64,000 bases of DNA from Archangium gephyra (GTDB lineage: Bacteria; Myxococcota; Myxococcia; Myxococcales; Myxococcaceae): contig QFQP01000007.1 of NCBI GenBank assembly GCA_003243425.1, positions 62,001-126,000 of the forward strand, written 5' to 3'. The position numbers and the translations under genes are program-made. The stretch's first letter is position 1; each line of letters begins with the position of its first letter. This document shows, in pieces, positions 1 to 8,163 of this stretch. The notes beneath the pieces are model-generated. The model saw nothing but the letters and a program-made list of their open reading frames with translations. It was not told the DNA's origin and searched no databases.

Positions 1-1
1 T

Positions 2-571
2 CAAGAGACGTTGCTGCGCGCGATGGCGCGCCTGACGGTTGATGAGCGCCCGCAGCTGCACCTCGTGGGTGAAGGCCCGCTGCGTGCGCACTTCGAGCGA
101 CGCATCGTCGAGCTCGGGCTCACCGCCAGCGTGAAGCTGCTCGGGTTCCAGTCGAACGTGAAGGAGCTGCTCGACGACGCAGACGCGTACCTGATGCCGT
201 CGTTTTCCGAAGGCACCAGCATCAGCCTCGCCGAAGCCATGGCCCGGGCAAGGCCGGTGTTGACCTCGAAGGCCGACGGCATCGACGAAGCGATGGTGGG
301 TTACGCGCCCGGTTGGCAGGTCGACGCGCGCGACGTCGACGCCTGGGCGCAGGGCATTCGCCGGCTCGTCGCGCTGGGTGAGGCCGGTCGTGCACGGCTG
401 GGCGACGAGGCACGGGCGCTCGTCTCGCGCCGCATGTCGACCGACACCTGGCGCGGCGAACTCGAAGCGCTCTACGACCAGCTCACCGCCCAGACACGCA
501 GCCGCCGCCAGACGTTGCGCAACCGCGTCGGCCGCCGCGTGTCGGCTGCGGTGTTCGGTGCGCGGCCGTGA
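2..571 (+). CDS. Glycosyltransferase family 4, C-terminal part (5' end outside window)
   Basis: The frame is open from the left edge, so only the C-terminal ~189 residues are present. They match the nucleotide-sugar-binding half of a GT-B fold GT4 enzyme: a core strand LHLVGEGPLR, then the acidic E-x7-E region SFSEGTSISLAEAMA, then a strand that changes an acceptor-specific loop (RPVLTSKADGID). Such enzymes add a sugar from a nucleotide-sugar to a growing lipid-linked glycan at the cytoplasmic face of the inner membrane. The next glycosyltransferase starts on a GTGA overlap, indicating one transcript and translational coupling. The donor and acceptor cannot be read from sequence. Family assignment is secure; the true start lies upstream. 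Confidence 0.88.
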   Translation, partial: QETLLRAMARLTVDERPQLHLVGEGPLRAHFERRIVELGLTASVKLLGFQSNVKELLDDADAYLMPSFSEGTSISLAEAMARARPVLTSKADGIDEAMVGYAPGWQVDARDVDAWAQGIRRLVALGEAGRARLGDEARALVSRRMSTDTWRGELEALYDQLTAQTRSRRQTLRNRVGRRVSAAVFGARP

Positions 572-1761
572 AGTTGCTGTACGTGACGTGGGACGGCCCG
601 ACCCACAACTACCTCGAGGGCCTCTTCTTCCCCATCTTCGCGAAGCTGCGTGCGCACGGTGTTTCTACGCACGTGCTGCAGTTCTCGTGGGACCTCCCGT
701 CGTTCGAAGCGCAGGTCACCGCCGCCGCGAAGGCTTTCGGCGTCGGGTACGAAGCGCACGCCGTTCCCCGCCGACCCATACAAGCGGCGACCGCGCTGGC
801 GATTTCGACCGGCGCGGTCCAACTCGTACGCTCGGTGCGCCGTACGAAGGCCGACGTGGTCATGCCCCGCGCACACATTCCCGGCGCGATGGCCCTGCTG
901 GCGGCGCCGCTGATGCGCACCGGCCTGGTGTGGGATTCCGACGGGCTGATGCCTGACGAGCGTGTCGACTTCGGTGGCTGGTCGACGACGGGCGTGAACT
1001 ATCGCGCGTTGCGCGCGGTCGAGCGGTCACTGCTCACGCGCGCCGACGCCGTGCTGACTCGAACCGAAGCCGGGCGCGCGGTGCTGGCCGAGCGGCAGAC
1101 CGCGCGACGCTTCGTGGTCGTTCCGAATGGCAAGAACGCCGACGAATTCCGCCCCGCCACGACGGAGGAGCGAACGATTGTGCGTGCATCGCTCTCGCTC
1201 GCGCCAGACGCGCCGCTGTTGATCTACGTGGGTTCCATTGGCCCGCAGTACCGACCGCGCGAGATGGCGCGCCTGTTCGCCGAAGTGCATCGCCGCCGGC
1301 CCGACGCCCACCTCCTCGCGTTGACGGGAGCACACGCGCAGATGGCCGACGCGCTGCGTGCCGCGCAGCTTCCTTCCTCGAGTTGGACCACGCGTCGAGT
1401 GCCGGCCTCCGAGGTCGCGTCGCTGGTGCGCGCCGCCGACGCGGGCATCTCGTTTCGCGAGCCGAGCCTGTCGATGCGCGCGGTGTGCCCCATCAAGATC
1501 GTCGAGTACCTCTTGTCGGGCGTACCGGTGTTGAGCAACGCAGGCGTCGGAGATCTCGACGTGCTCTTCGCACGGTCGCGCGCAGGTCACCTCGCGCCGG
1601 ATTTCTCACCGGCGGCGCTGCGCGCGCTGGCCGGTTCGTTCATCGACGACGTGCTTCCAGCGGGTGACGGCTTGCGCGCCGAAGCGCGCGCACTCGGCGT
1701 GGCCGAGTTCTCTCTTGCTTCCTGTGCTGCCGGGTACCATCAGGCACTGCAGTCTCTCTGA
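568..1761 (+). CDS. Glycosyltransferase family 4
   Basis: The 397-residue product begins at a GTG that shares four bases (GTGA) with the stop of the preceding glycosyltransferase. It has the two-lobed GT-B layout: an N-terminal acceptor lobe and a C-terminal lobe opening with VPNGKNADEF and LLIYVGSIG, the usual start of the donor domain. The later segment IKIVEYLLSGVPVLSNAGVGD carries the family glutamate and the conserved loop. It probably adds one sugar in the repeat unit made by the surrounding locus. No membrane anchor is visible. The specific sugar is unknown. Confidence 0.88.
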   Translation: MKLLYVTWDGPTHNYLEGLFFPIFAKLRAHGVSTHVLQFSWDLPSFEAQVTAAAKAFGVGYEAHAVPRRPIQAATALAISTGAVQLVRSVRRTKADVVMPRAHIPGAMALLAAPLMRTGLVWDSDGLMPDERVDFGGWSTTGVNYRALRAVERSLLTRADAVLTRTEAGRAVLAERQTARRFVVVPNGKNADEFRPATTEERTIVRASLSLAPDAPLLIYVGSIGPQYRPREMARLFAEVHRRRPDAHLLALTGAHAQMADALRAAQLPSSSWTTRRVPASEVASLVRAADAGISFREPSLSMRAVCPIKIVEYLLSGVPVLSNAGVGDLDVLFARSRAGHLAPDFSPAALRALAGSFIDDVLPAGDGLRAEARALGVAEFSLASCAAGYHQALQSL

Positions 1762-1774
1762 CCCGCGAGCTTCC

Positions 1775-2797
1775 ATGGCACCTCCGAGCCCGATCTCCAC
1801 TGCGCTGCACGCCCTCAAGTTCCAGCTGAAGCTGCGTGAGCGTCTGCGCCCCGCGTTCGGAGTGGTCGATGCGCTCGCCCTGCCCGGCACCGCGGTCAGC
1901 GCCCTGTACCTGCGCACGCTGCGGCGCTTCGGCATCCGCGAGCTGTCGCTCAACCGCGAGCTGCTCTCGAACCTCGGCGTGTTCCCGCTGCAGGCGCACT
2001 ACTACGAGCCGTTCACGCGGCGCTCAGACCTCCGTCGCCCGTTGAATGAGCCGCGTCAGTTGCCGGGCCTCGAGCTCAACGAGCGCGGCCAGCTGGCGAT
2101 GCTCGAGACCTTCGCCGTCGGCGATGAGCTGCGCGCGATTCCCTCGAAGCAGCAGTCGCCCACGGAGTATGGCTACGAGAACGGGACCTTCGGGTTCGGT
2201 GACGGCGCCTGGCTGTATTCGTTCATTCGCACCGTGAAGCCGAAGCGTTTCCTGGAGGTCGGCTCAGGCAATTCGACGCTCATCGCGCGCCTCGCGATGA
2301 ACAAGAACGCAGCTGAAGGGCACGCCACGCAGCACACCTGCATCGAGCCGTACGAGATGCCGTGGCTAGAGAAGCTGGGCATCGAGATCGTCCGTGAACG
2401 GGTCGAAGAGAGCCCGCTGTCTCGCTTCGAAGCGCTGCGGTCTGGCGACGTGCTGTTCATCGACTCGTCGCACGTGTTGCGCCCGCAGGGCGACGTGCTG
2501 TTCCTCTTGCAGGAAGTGCTGCCGCGCCTCGCGCCGGGCGTCTTCGTGCACGTTCACGACATCTTCACGCCGCGCGACTACCCCGAGCACTGGGTGCTCG
2601 AGAAGATGCTCATGTGGGACGAGCAGTATCTTCTCGAGTCGTTCCTCACCTTCAACGACCGCTTCGAGATCGTCGGCGCGCTCAACCACCTGTACCACTC
2701 GCACCGCGAGGCGCTCGTGAAGGCCCTGCCGGTGCTCGATGATGCGGCCGCGTCGCAGCCGATGTCGTTCTGGGTACGCGTCAAACCCGCGAAGTGA
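1775..2797 (+). CDS. Class I SAM-dependent methyltransferase (Methyltransf_24 type)
   Basis: A product of about 340 residues. The SAM-binding motif I is clear (FLEVGSGNSTLIARL, near residue 155), followed by an acidic loop (HTCIEPYEMPWL) and the DVLFIDSSHVLRPQGDV segment with the metal/cofactor-side aspartates and histidine seen in Methyltransf_24 enzymes. I chose the ATG at 1775, which starts MAPPSPISTALH, because the upstream extension overlaps the previous gene by about 100 bases and is not protein-like. In this setting it most likely O-methylates a sugar or a glycan end, which can cap chain growth; this role is inferred. Its TGA abuts the TCA of the convergent gene, giving the palindrome TGATCA with no gap. 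Confidence 0.85.
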   Translation: MAPPSPISTALHALKFQLKLRERLRPAFGVVDALALPGTAVSALYLRTLRRFGIRELSLNRELLSNLGVFPLQAHYYEPFTRRSDLRRPLNEPRQLPGLELNERGQLAMLETFAVGDELRAIPSKQQSPTEYGYENGTFGFGDGAWLYSFIRTVKPKRFLEVGSGNSTLIARLAMNKNAAEGHATQHTCIEPYEMPWLEKLGIEIVRERVEESPLSRFEALRSGDVLFIDSSHVLRPQGDVLFLLQEVLPRLAPGVFVHVHDIFTPRDYPEHWVLEKMLMWDEQYLLESFLTFNDRFEIVGALNHLYHSHREALVKALPVLDDAAASQPMSFWVRVKPAK

Positions 2798-3712
2798 TCA
2801 CGGCACCGGGCCTTTTCCGCTGACGTCGAGCAGACCGTCCCGGACCCCCTGCGAGAGCAACTGCAGGCGGCGGGTCTTGTCTTTACGAACCGCCAGCGTC
2901 AGCCCGCACTCCATGGCAAACCGGGCCAAAAGCAGCGCCCGTGCCACCGTCGACTGCTTCGTGCGCCGCGACGCGAGGAGCAGATTGCGCGTCTGGTAGT
3001 AGGCGTACCAGACGGGTTTTTCTGTCACGACCAGACGCTGGGTCACCGCGCGCGTCTCGTAGTCGTCGTCGATGACCACCTTGGCGTCGACCCACTGCTC
3101 ATAGCCGTGGTCGTCGAGCAGCCAGCCGTAGGCGAGATCTTCCCAACCCATCCAGAAATCGGCCCACGGCAGAAGCCCCGCGCGAACGGGCCCGAGCGAA
3201 TACAGCGCGCCGTTGCTGCTGGCCCAGAAGACGCGGAACGAGTGCGCCGGTCGCGACGCGGTACCGATGAACGGCACCGGCAAACGCGTCTTGCCCGTGA
3301 GGTCGTACTGAGAGCCGCGGCCCACGTAGCGACGCAACGGGTAGATGGCGCCTACGCGGCCCCCGGCGCTCCGACGCCGCTCGGCCTCGGCGACCAGCCC
3401 TCGCACCACGTCGCTGACGACGTCGCCGTCGTGGTTGATGGCGTACGCGTAGTCGAAGCCTTCACTCGCCGCCCAACGCAGGCGCTCGGCGAGGTTGCCG
3501 GCGCTGCCGAGGTTCACCGCGTGGGTGCGGTAGACGACGTCGGTCCACCCGCGCGCCTTGACGTGGCGGGCGATGTGCCCCGAGCCCAACGAGTCGACGA
3601 CGCAGATTCCGCTCCAAGGTGGGTCGACGACCGCGTGCGCCGCCTCGAGCAGGCGAATGATGGCCTCGTCGGCGCGGAAGGCAGAGATGACGAGCGCTGC
3701 CCGGGCGCTCAT
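2798..3712 (-). CDS. Glycosyltransferase family 2
   Basis: A 304-residue protein with GT-A features: an opening strand AALVISAFRADEAI, the NLGSAGNLAERLRWA stretch typical of rhamnosyltransferase-like GT2 enzymes, the metal-binding DGD in AINHDGDVVSD, and a late GWEDLAYGWLLDDHGY acid motif supplying the catalytic base. I chose the ATG at 3712; its first bases overlap (ATGA) the stop of a short upstream reading frame that resembles an epimerase remnant. It is the only glycosyltransferase here on the minus strand between plus-strand genes. Donor and acceptor are unknown. Confidence 0.85.
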   Translation of the reverse strand: MSARAALVISAFRADEAIIRLLEAAHAVVDPPWSGICVVDSLGSGHIARHVKARGWTDVVYRTHAVNLGSAGNLAERLRWAASEGFDYAYAINHDGDVVSDVVRGLVAEAERRRSAGGRVGAIYPLRRYVGRGSQYDLTGKTRLPVPFIGTASRPAHSFRVFWASSNGALYSLGPVRAGLLPWADFWMGWEDLAYGWLLDDHGYEQWVDAKVVIDDDYETRAVTQRLVVTEKPVWYAYYQTRNLLLASRRTKQSTVARALLLARFAMECGLTLAVRKDKTRRLQLLSQGVRDGLLDVSGKGPVP

Positions 3713-3945
3713 GGCCTCGTCCAGACGCACGTTCCGCACCCGGCCTCTCGCGTCGCACGAACGAGATGGAGGCGAAGGCCGGGGCGCAAGTCACCTTGGC
3801 GACACATGGTTTCAACGCGGGTCACCGGCGACAATGCTGCGAAGGCTCGCGCGGTGACGTCGCTCTCTGCGTCACCGCGGGGAACCAGATGCTCGCGCAG
3901 ATGTGAACCAATGAGCCCTGCACCGACAGCGAACACACGCGCCAT
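3709..3945 (-). pseudogene. N-terminal remnant of an extended-SDR (NAD-dependent) epimerase/dehydratase
   Basis: A 78-codon frame starts MARVFAVGAGLIGSHLREH. The GAGLIGSHL stretch is the nucleotide-binding glycine motif of NAD-dependent sugar epimerases (usual form GAGFIGSHL), followed by a plausible alpha-A helix and ARGD-like turn. After about residue 30 the resemblance ends, and the frame stops at TGA overlapping the GT2 start as ATGA. A full enzyme would need about 300 residues, so I read this as a truncated or decayed gene in the polysaccharide locus. It could instead be a short coding leader kept for translational coupling. Nothing else is visible in the 299-base gap it occupies. Confidence 0.42.
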
Positions 3946-4011
3946 GCGTCGCGCTTTACCACAACGGTTCAAGCTCCTCGGGCGAGCGTCTTTCAGCTAG
4001 ACGCTTTTCGC

Positions 4012-5940
4012 ATGTGCGGAATCGCAGGCTTCTGGTCGCCAGGCGTACAGGCTGACGAAGGCCTCCTGCTGTTGGAGCGCATGCACACCGCGATGCAGCA
4101 CCGCGGCCCTGACGGGTTTGGGAACCGGCACCGCGACGGCGTGTTCTTCACGCATCGACGGCTGGCCATCATCGACCTGTCCCCGCGCGGTCATCAACCG
4201 ATGCACTCCGACAGCGGCCGCTTCGTGATCACCTTCAACGGCGAGGTCTACAACTACGCTGCGCTGCGCAAGCAGCTCGAAGCCGAAGGCCACGCGCCGA
4301 AGTGGAACGGCACGTCGGACACCGAGGTGATGCTCGCGGCCATCGAAGCGTGGGGGCTGGAGAACGCCGTGCGTCGCTTCGTGGGCATGTTCGCCTTCGC
4401 GCTGTGGGACGAGCGGGAAAGGCGGCTGCACCTCGTGCGCGACCGCGTGGGCATCAAGCCGCTCTACTGGACGCAGACGGCGCACGGCGTGGCCTTCGCG
4501 TCGGAGCTCAAGGCGCTCCACTTCTTCCCCGGCTTCGACACCTCGGTGCACCGCGGCGCGCTCGCGGGCTTCCTGCGCTCCAACTGCGTCGTGGGCGAGC
4601 AGTCGATCTTCGAGGGCACGTACCGGCTGTCGCCGGGCACGATTCTCACCTTCACCGAAGCAGGCCGCGCGCCGAGCCGCAGCGTGTACTGGAGCGCGGT
4701 CGACGTCGCCCGCGCCGGTCTCGCGCGACCCTTCGAGGGCACCGAAAACGAGGCGCTGGACCGTCTCGACGTGCTGATGCGCGACGCAGTGTCGCTGCGC
4801 ATGGTCTCTGACGTGCCGCTGGGTGCGTTCCTCTCGGGAGGCATCGATTCGTCGCTCGTGGTGGCGATGATGCAGGTGCAGAGCGCGCGGCCCGTTCACA
4901 CCTTCTCGATTCAGAACGAGACGGCCGCCTACGACGAGGGCCCCGCCGCGCGCGCCGTCGCCCAGCATCTCGGCACACACCACACGGCATTGACGGTGAC
5001 GGCGAAAGACGCGCTCGACCTCATTCCCCGGTTGCCGCGCATCTACGACGAACCGTTCGCCGACTCGTCGCAGTTGCCGACCCTGCTGGTCTCGCAGCTC
5101 GCACGACGGCAGGTCACGGTCGCGCTCTCAGGAGACGGGGGCGACGAGCTCTTCGGAGGCTACACGCGTCACGTGTGGGGTCCCCGACTGTGGAACCTCG
5201 AGCGTCGTCTGCCGGAAGCGCTCCGCTTCGCTCTGGCAGACGCCATCACGGCGCGCTCACCGCAGAAGTGGGACGAGTTCTTCCTCCGAGCACGGCCGCT
5301 GCTGCCCGCGTTGCGCATCATGGGCATCCGCATGCACAAGGCGGCCGCCGCGCTCCGGGTGGCCGACCCCGTCGGCATTCACCACATGCTCTCGTCCCAC
5401 TGGCTGCCGAGAGACAACGTGTTGTTGCAGCCCTCCGAGATCAGCACGTCGACCGCGCCCCTGCTGCCGGGCGCGGACGTGGCCGACGAGTTCATGCTGC
5501 GAGATCTGCTCGGCTACCTGCCCGACGACATTCTGACCAAGGTCGACCGCGCCACCATGGCCTTCTCGCTCGAGGGCCGCGAGCCGCTGCTCGACCATCG
5601 GCTCATCGAATTCGCGTGGTCGCTCCCGTTGAAGTTCAAGGTGCGCGGCACCACCGGTAAGTGGCTGCTGCGCCGGCTGCTGCGTCGCTACGTTCCCCAG
5701 GCGCTCGTGTCGGGCCCCAAGATGGGTTTCGGCATTCCGCTAGGAGACTGGCTGCGCGGACCGCTGCGCGACTGGGCCGAAGCCTTGATCGACGAGAAAC
5801 GCCTGCGCGACGAGGGCACTTTCGATGCCCGGCTGGTGCACCAACGGTGGAAGGAGCACCTCGACGGCACGCGGCCGTGGGAGTTCCACCTCTGGGACGT
5901 GCTCATTTTCCAAGCGTGGCGCGACACCTGGCGCGCGTGA
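4012..5940 (+). CDS. asnB: Asparagine synthase (glutamine-hydrolysing) family amidotransferase
   Basis: A 642-residue protein starting MCGIAGFW, so the catalytic cysteine is residue 2 after Met removal (Ntn glutamine amidotransferase). The N-terminal domain carries HRGPDG and the NGEVYNY segment. The C-terminal ATP-pyrophosphatase domain carries the PP-loop LSGGIDSS near residue 275 and SGDGGDELFGGY. Length and domain order are normal for AsnB. Location inside a glycan locus suggests it may amidate a sugar acid rather than make free asparagine, as proposed for other polysaccharide-cluster AsnB homologues; this is inference. It ends three bases before the convergent tyrosine-kinase gene. Confidence 0.93.
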   Translation: MCGIAGFWSPGVQADEGLLLLERMHTAMQHRGPDGFGNRHRDGVFFTHRRLAIIDLSPRGHQPMHSDSGRFVITFNGEVYNYAALRKQLEAEGHAPKWNGTSDTEVMLAAIEAWGLENAVRRFVGMFAFALWDERERRLHLVRDRVGIKPLYWTQTAHGVAFASELKALHFFPGFDTSVHRGALAGFLRSNCVVGEQSIFEGTYRLSPGTILTFTEAGRAPSRSVYWSAVDVARAGLARPFEGTENEALDRLDVLMRDAVSLRMVSDVPLGAFLSGGIDSSLVVAMMQVQSARPVHTFSIQNETAAYDEGPAARAVAQHLGTHHTALTVTAKDALDLIPRLPRIYDEPFADSSQLPTLLVSQLARRQVTVALSGDGGDELFGGYTRHVWGPRLWNLERRLPEALRFALADAITARSPQKWDEFFLRARPLLPALRIMGIRMHKAAAALRVADPVGIHHMLSSHWLPRDNVLLQPSEISTSTAPLLPGADVADEFMLRDLLGYLPDDILTKVDRATMAFSLEGREPLLDHRLIEFAWSLPLKFKVRGTTGKWLLRRLLRRYVPQALVSGPKMGFGIPLGDWLRGPLRDWAEALIDEKRLRDEGTFDARLVHQRWKEHLDGTRPWEFHLWDVLIFQAWRDTWRA

Positions 5941-5943
5941 GGC

Positions 5944-8133
5944 TCAGGCGCCCTTCTTCTCGCCTTCGCCGTAATACCGGTACGCGTACCCGTAATAGTA
6001 GTCGCCGTACTTGCTGCGCTCGAGGTCGACGTCGTTGAGCACCGCACCGTAGAGCGGCGCCTTCACGTCGGTGAGCGCGCGCAACGTACGCTTGGCGACG
6101 TCTCGGTTCGTCTTGCCGGCCTTGAGCACCATCACCACGCCGTCGACCTGCGTCGCCAGCACCACGGCATCGGCCACGGCGCCCACCGGCGGGCTGTCGA
6201 GCAGCACCTTGTCGAAGCGCTCTCCGAGCTTGTTGAGCAGGTCGGAGAACGCCTGCGCGTGCAGCAGCTCGGCCGGGTTGGGAGGAATCGGGCCGCAGGG
6301 CATGATGAACAGGCCCGGCACCTCGGTCGACTTGATGGCGTCTTCGAGTTTGCCTTCGGCCACCACCAGCGACGACACGCCGACGTCATTGGGTACGCCA
6401 AACGCCTTGTGCAGACGCGGGCGGCGCATGTCGGTGTCGACGATGAGCACCCGGTTGCCGCTCTGCGCCATGGCGATGCCGAGGTTGATGGTGGTGGTCG
6501 ACTTGCCTTCCTGCGGGCCGCTCGAGGTCACCAGCATGCGGCGGAAGGGCTTGTCGGGCGACATGAAGAGCACGTTGGTGCGAATGGCGCGCATGCACTC
6601 GGCGATGAGCGACTTCGGCTCGCGGTGAATGTGCAGGTCGGGCGAAGTGCCGGTGCCGGGCGGAATGGTCGGCACGAACCCCAGGAACGTGAGGCCCAGG
6701 CGCTCCTCCACGTCGAGCTGGCTGGTGACCGACGAGTCGAGGAACTCGAGCAGCAGCGCCAGACCCAGCCCCAGCACCAGGCCCGCCACCACGCCCATCA
6801 ACACGCCCTGCGGAACGTTGGGGCGAATGGGCGCCATCTGCGGCCGCGCGGCATCGAGCACGCGCACGTTCGAGGTACGCAAGAGGCCGGACAGCTCGAT
6901 GTCCTTCAAGCGCTTGTAGACCGAGTCGTACTGGCGCTTGGCGTTGTCGGCGTCCTGCTTGTACTTGTCGAGCTCGACCTTCTTCTTTTCGAGCTCGAAG
7001 GCCTCCGACTTGGCGGCCTCGAAGAGGCCCTTGAGGTTGCGCTCCTTCTCGACGGCCTCCTTCAGCTCGGCCTCGGTCGAGATGACGATGTTCGAGAGCT
7101 CGCGCGCGAACTCTTTTTCGCCCGAGGCGAGCTTCTCGCGGCACTCCAGCAGCCGCGGGTGCTCGTCGAGGTAGCGCGACGCGAGGTCGGTGCACTCGTT
7201 GCGCAGCGTGAAGATGCGGTCCTTCAACTTCACCAGCGTCTGGTTCTCGCGCGCCGCCGGCAGCGCCTCGGCCCACAGCCGGTCATCGGAGCCCTGCTGT
7301 GACTGCACGGCGCGAATCGCCGACGAGCGGGCCTTGAGGGCGGCGATACGAATCTGCGCCTCGGTGAGCACCTTGCTGGTCTCCTGCAGCTTGTTCGAGA
7401 CCATGCTGGCGCGGTCGTCGAGCGCGAGAATGTCGCTCTGCTTGCGGTACTCGTAGAGCGCCAGCTCGCTGGTGCGCGCCGAGTCAGACAGGCTGTCGCG
7501 CCGCTCGTCGAGCCACTTGCTGGCGTTCTCGGTGAGCTGGAGCTTCTGCGCCATCACCTCGTCGGAGTAGGCCTGCGCGATTTCGTTGGCGAGCAGCGCC
7601 GCCCGGTTCGGCTCGCGATCTTCGATCTTGATGAGTGAGACCCGCGAGTCCTTCACCGGCTCGACCTTGATCATCGCCTGGAGCTTGGAGACCGCATCCA
7701 TCCGGCTCATCACCTCGGCGCGCTGTTTGGCGTCGGCGATCTTCGCCACGCCCAGAAAGTCAGCGTCGCTCGCCAGGCCCAGCTTCTCGACCACCCGCTG
7801 CGAGACCGCCCGGCTCTGGATGATTTTGTACTGCGTCTCCAGGTACTCCTTGTTCGCCCAGTAATACGAGGTGGTGTCGGCGTTGACGTCCTGAATCTGG
7901 TTGTCGAGGAAGCGCGGCTCTTTCGAGTCGATGATCAGGCTGATTTGCGCGCTGTACACCCGTTGTTGCCGTGTCGTGTAGAGCGTCGCGACGCCCACCA
8001 CGACCGAAAACACGAGTAGAATCATCCACTTCCGACGCAGAATGACGCGAAGGTAGAACCGGGGATCAATGCCTCCGGTCGACGTGATGTCTGCGGTAGA
8101 CGCGGAGCTCGACACAGCGGGGGTGAGTACCAC
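5944..8133 (-). CDS. Wzc-like chain-length determinant fused to a bacterial tyrosine autokinase
   Basis: A 729-residue inner-membrane protein. A Wzz-type region follows a first membrane segment (WMILLVFSVVVGVATL, ~residues 36-52); a long periplasmic coiled coil follows; the second membrane segment is GVLMGVVAGLVLGLGLALLL. The cytoplasmic BY-kinase domain shows Walker A (GPQEGKSTTT), Walker A' (VLIVDTDMRRPR) and Walker B (VLLDSPPV). The C-terminus is a tyrosine cluster (YGDYYYGYAYRYYG), the usual autophosphorylation site. It is known to control chain length and export of Wzy-dependent polysaccharides. It lies directly upstream, in opposite order, of the ligase/TPR gene on the same strand. Kinase and polymerisation-control domains are in one chain, as in proteobacterial Wzc. 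Confidence 0.93.
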   Translation of the reverse strand: MVLTPAVSSSASTADITSTGGIDPRFYLRVILRRKWMILLVFSVVVGVATLYTTRQQRVYSAQISLIIDSKEPRFLDNQIQDVNADTTSYYWANKEYLETQYKIIQSRAVSQRVVEKLGLASDADFLGVAKIADAKQRAEVMSRMDAVSKLQAMIKVEPVKDSRVSLIKIEDREPNRAALLANEIAQAYSDEVMAQKLQLTENASKWLDERRDSLSDSARTSELALYEYRKQSDILALDDRASMVSNKLQETSKVLTEAQIRIAALKARSSAIRAVQSQQGSDDRLWAEALPAARENQTLVKLKDRIFTLRNECTDLASRYLDEHPRLLECREKLASGEKEFARELSNIVISTEAELKEAVEKERNLKGLFEAAKSEAFELEKKKVELDKYKQDADNAKRQYDSVYKRLKDIELSGLLRTSNVRVLDAARPQMAPIRPNVPQGVLMGVVAGLVLGLGLALLLEFLDSSVTSQLDVEERLGLTFLGFVPTIPPGTGTSPDLHIHREPKSLIAECMRAIRTNVLFMSPDKPFRRMLVTSSGPQEGKSTTTINLGIAMAQSGNRVLIVDTDMRRPRLHKAFGVPNDVGVSSLVVAEGKLEDAIKSTEVPGLFIMPCGPIPPNPAELLHAQAFSDLLNKLGERFDKVLLDSPPVGAVADAVVLATQVDGVVMVLKAGKTNRDVAKRTLRALTDVKAPLYGAVLNDVDLERSKYGDYYYGYAYRYYGEGEKKGA

Positions 8134-8163
8134 CAGCCTGCCGTCGAGTTCAATTTCACCACA

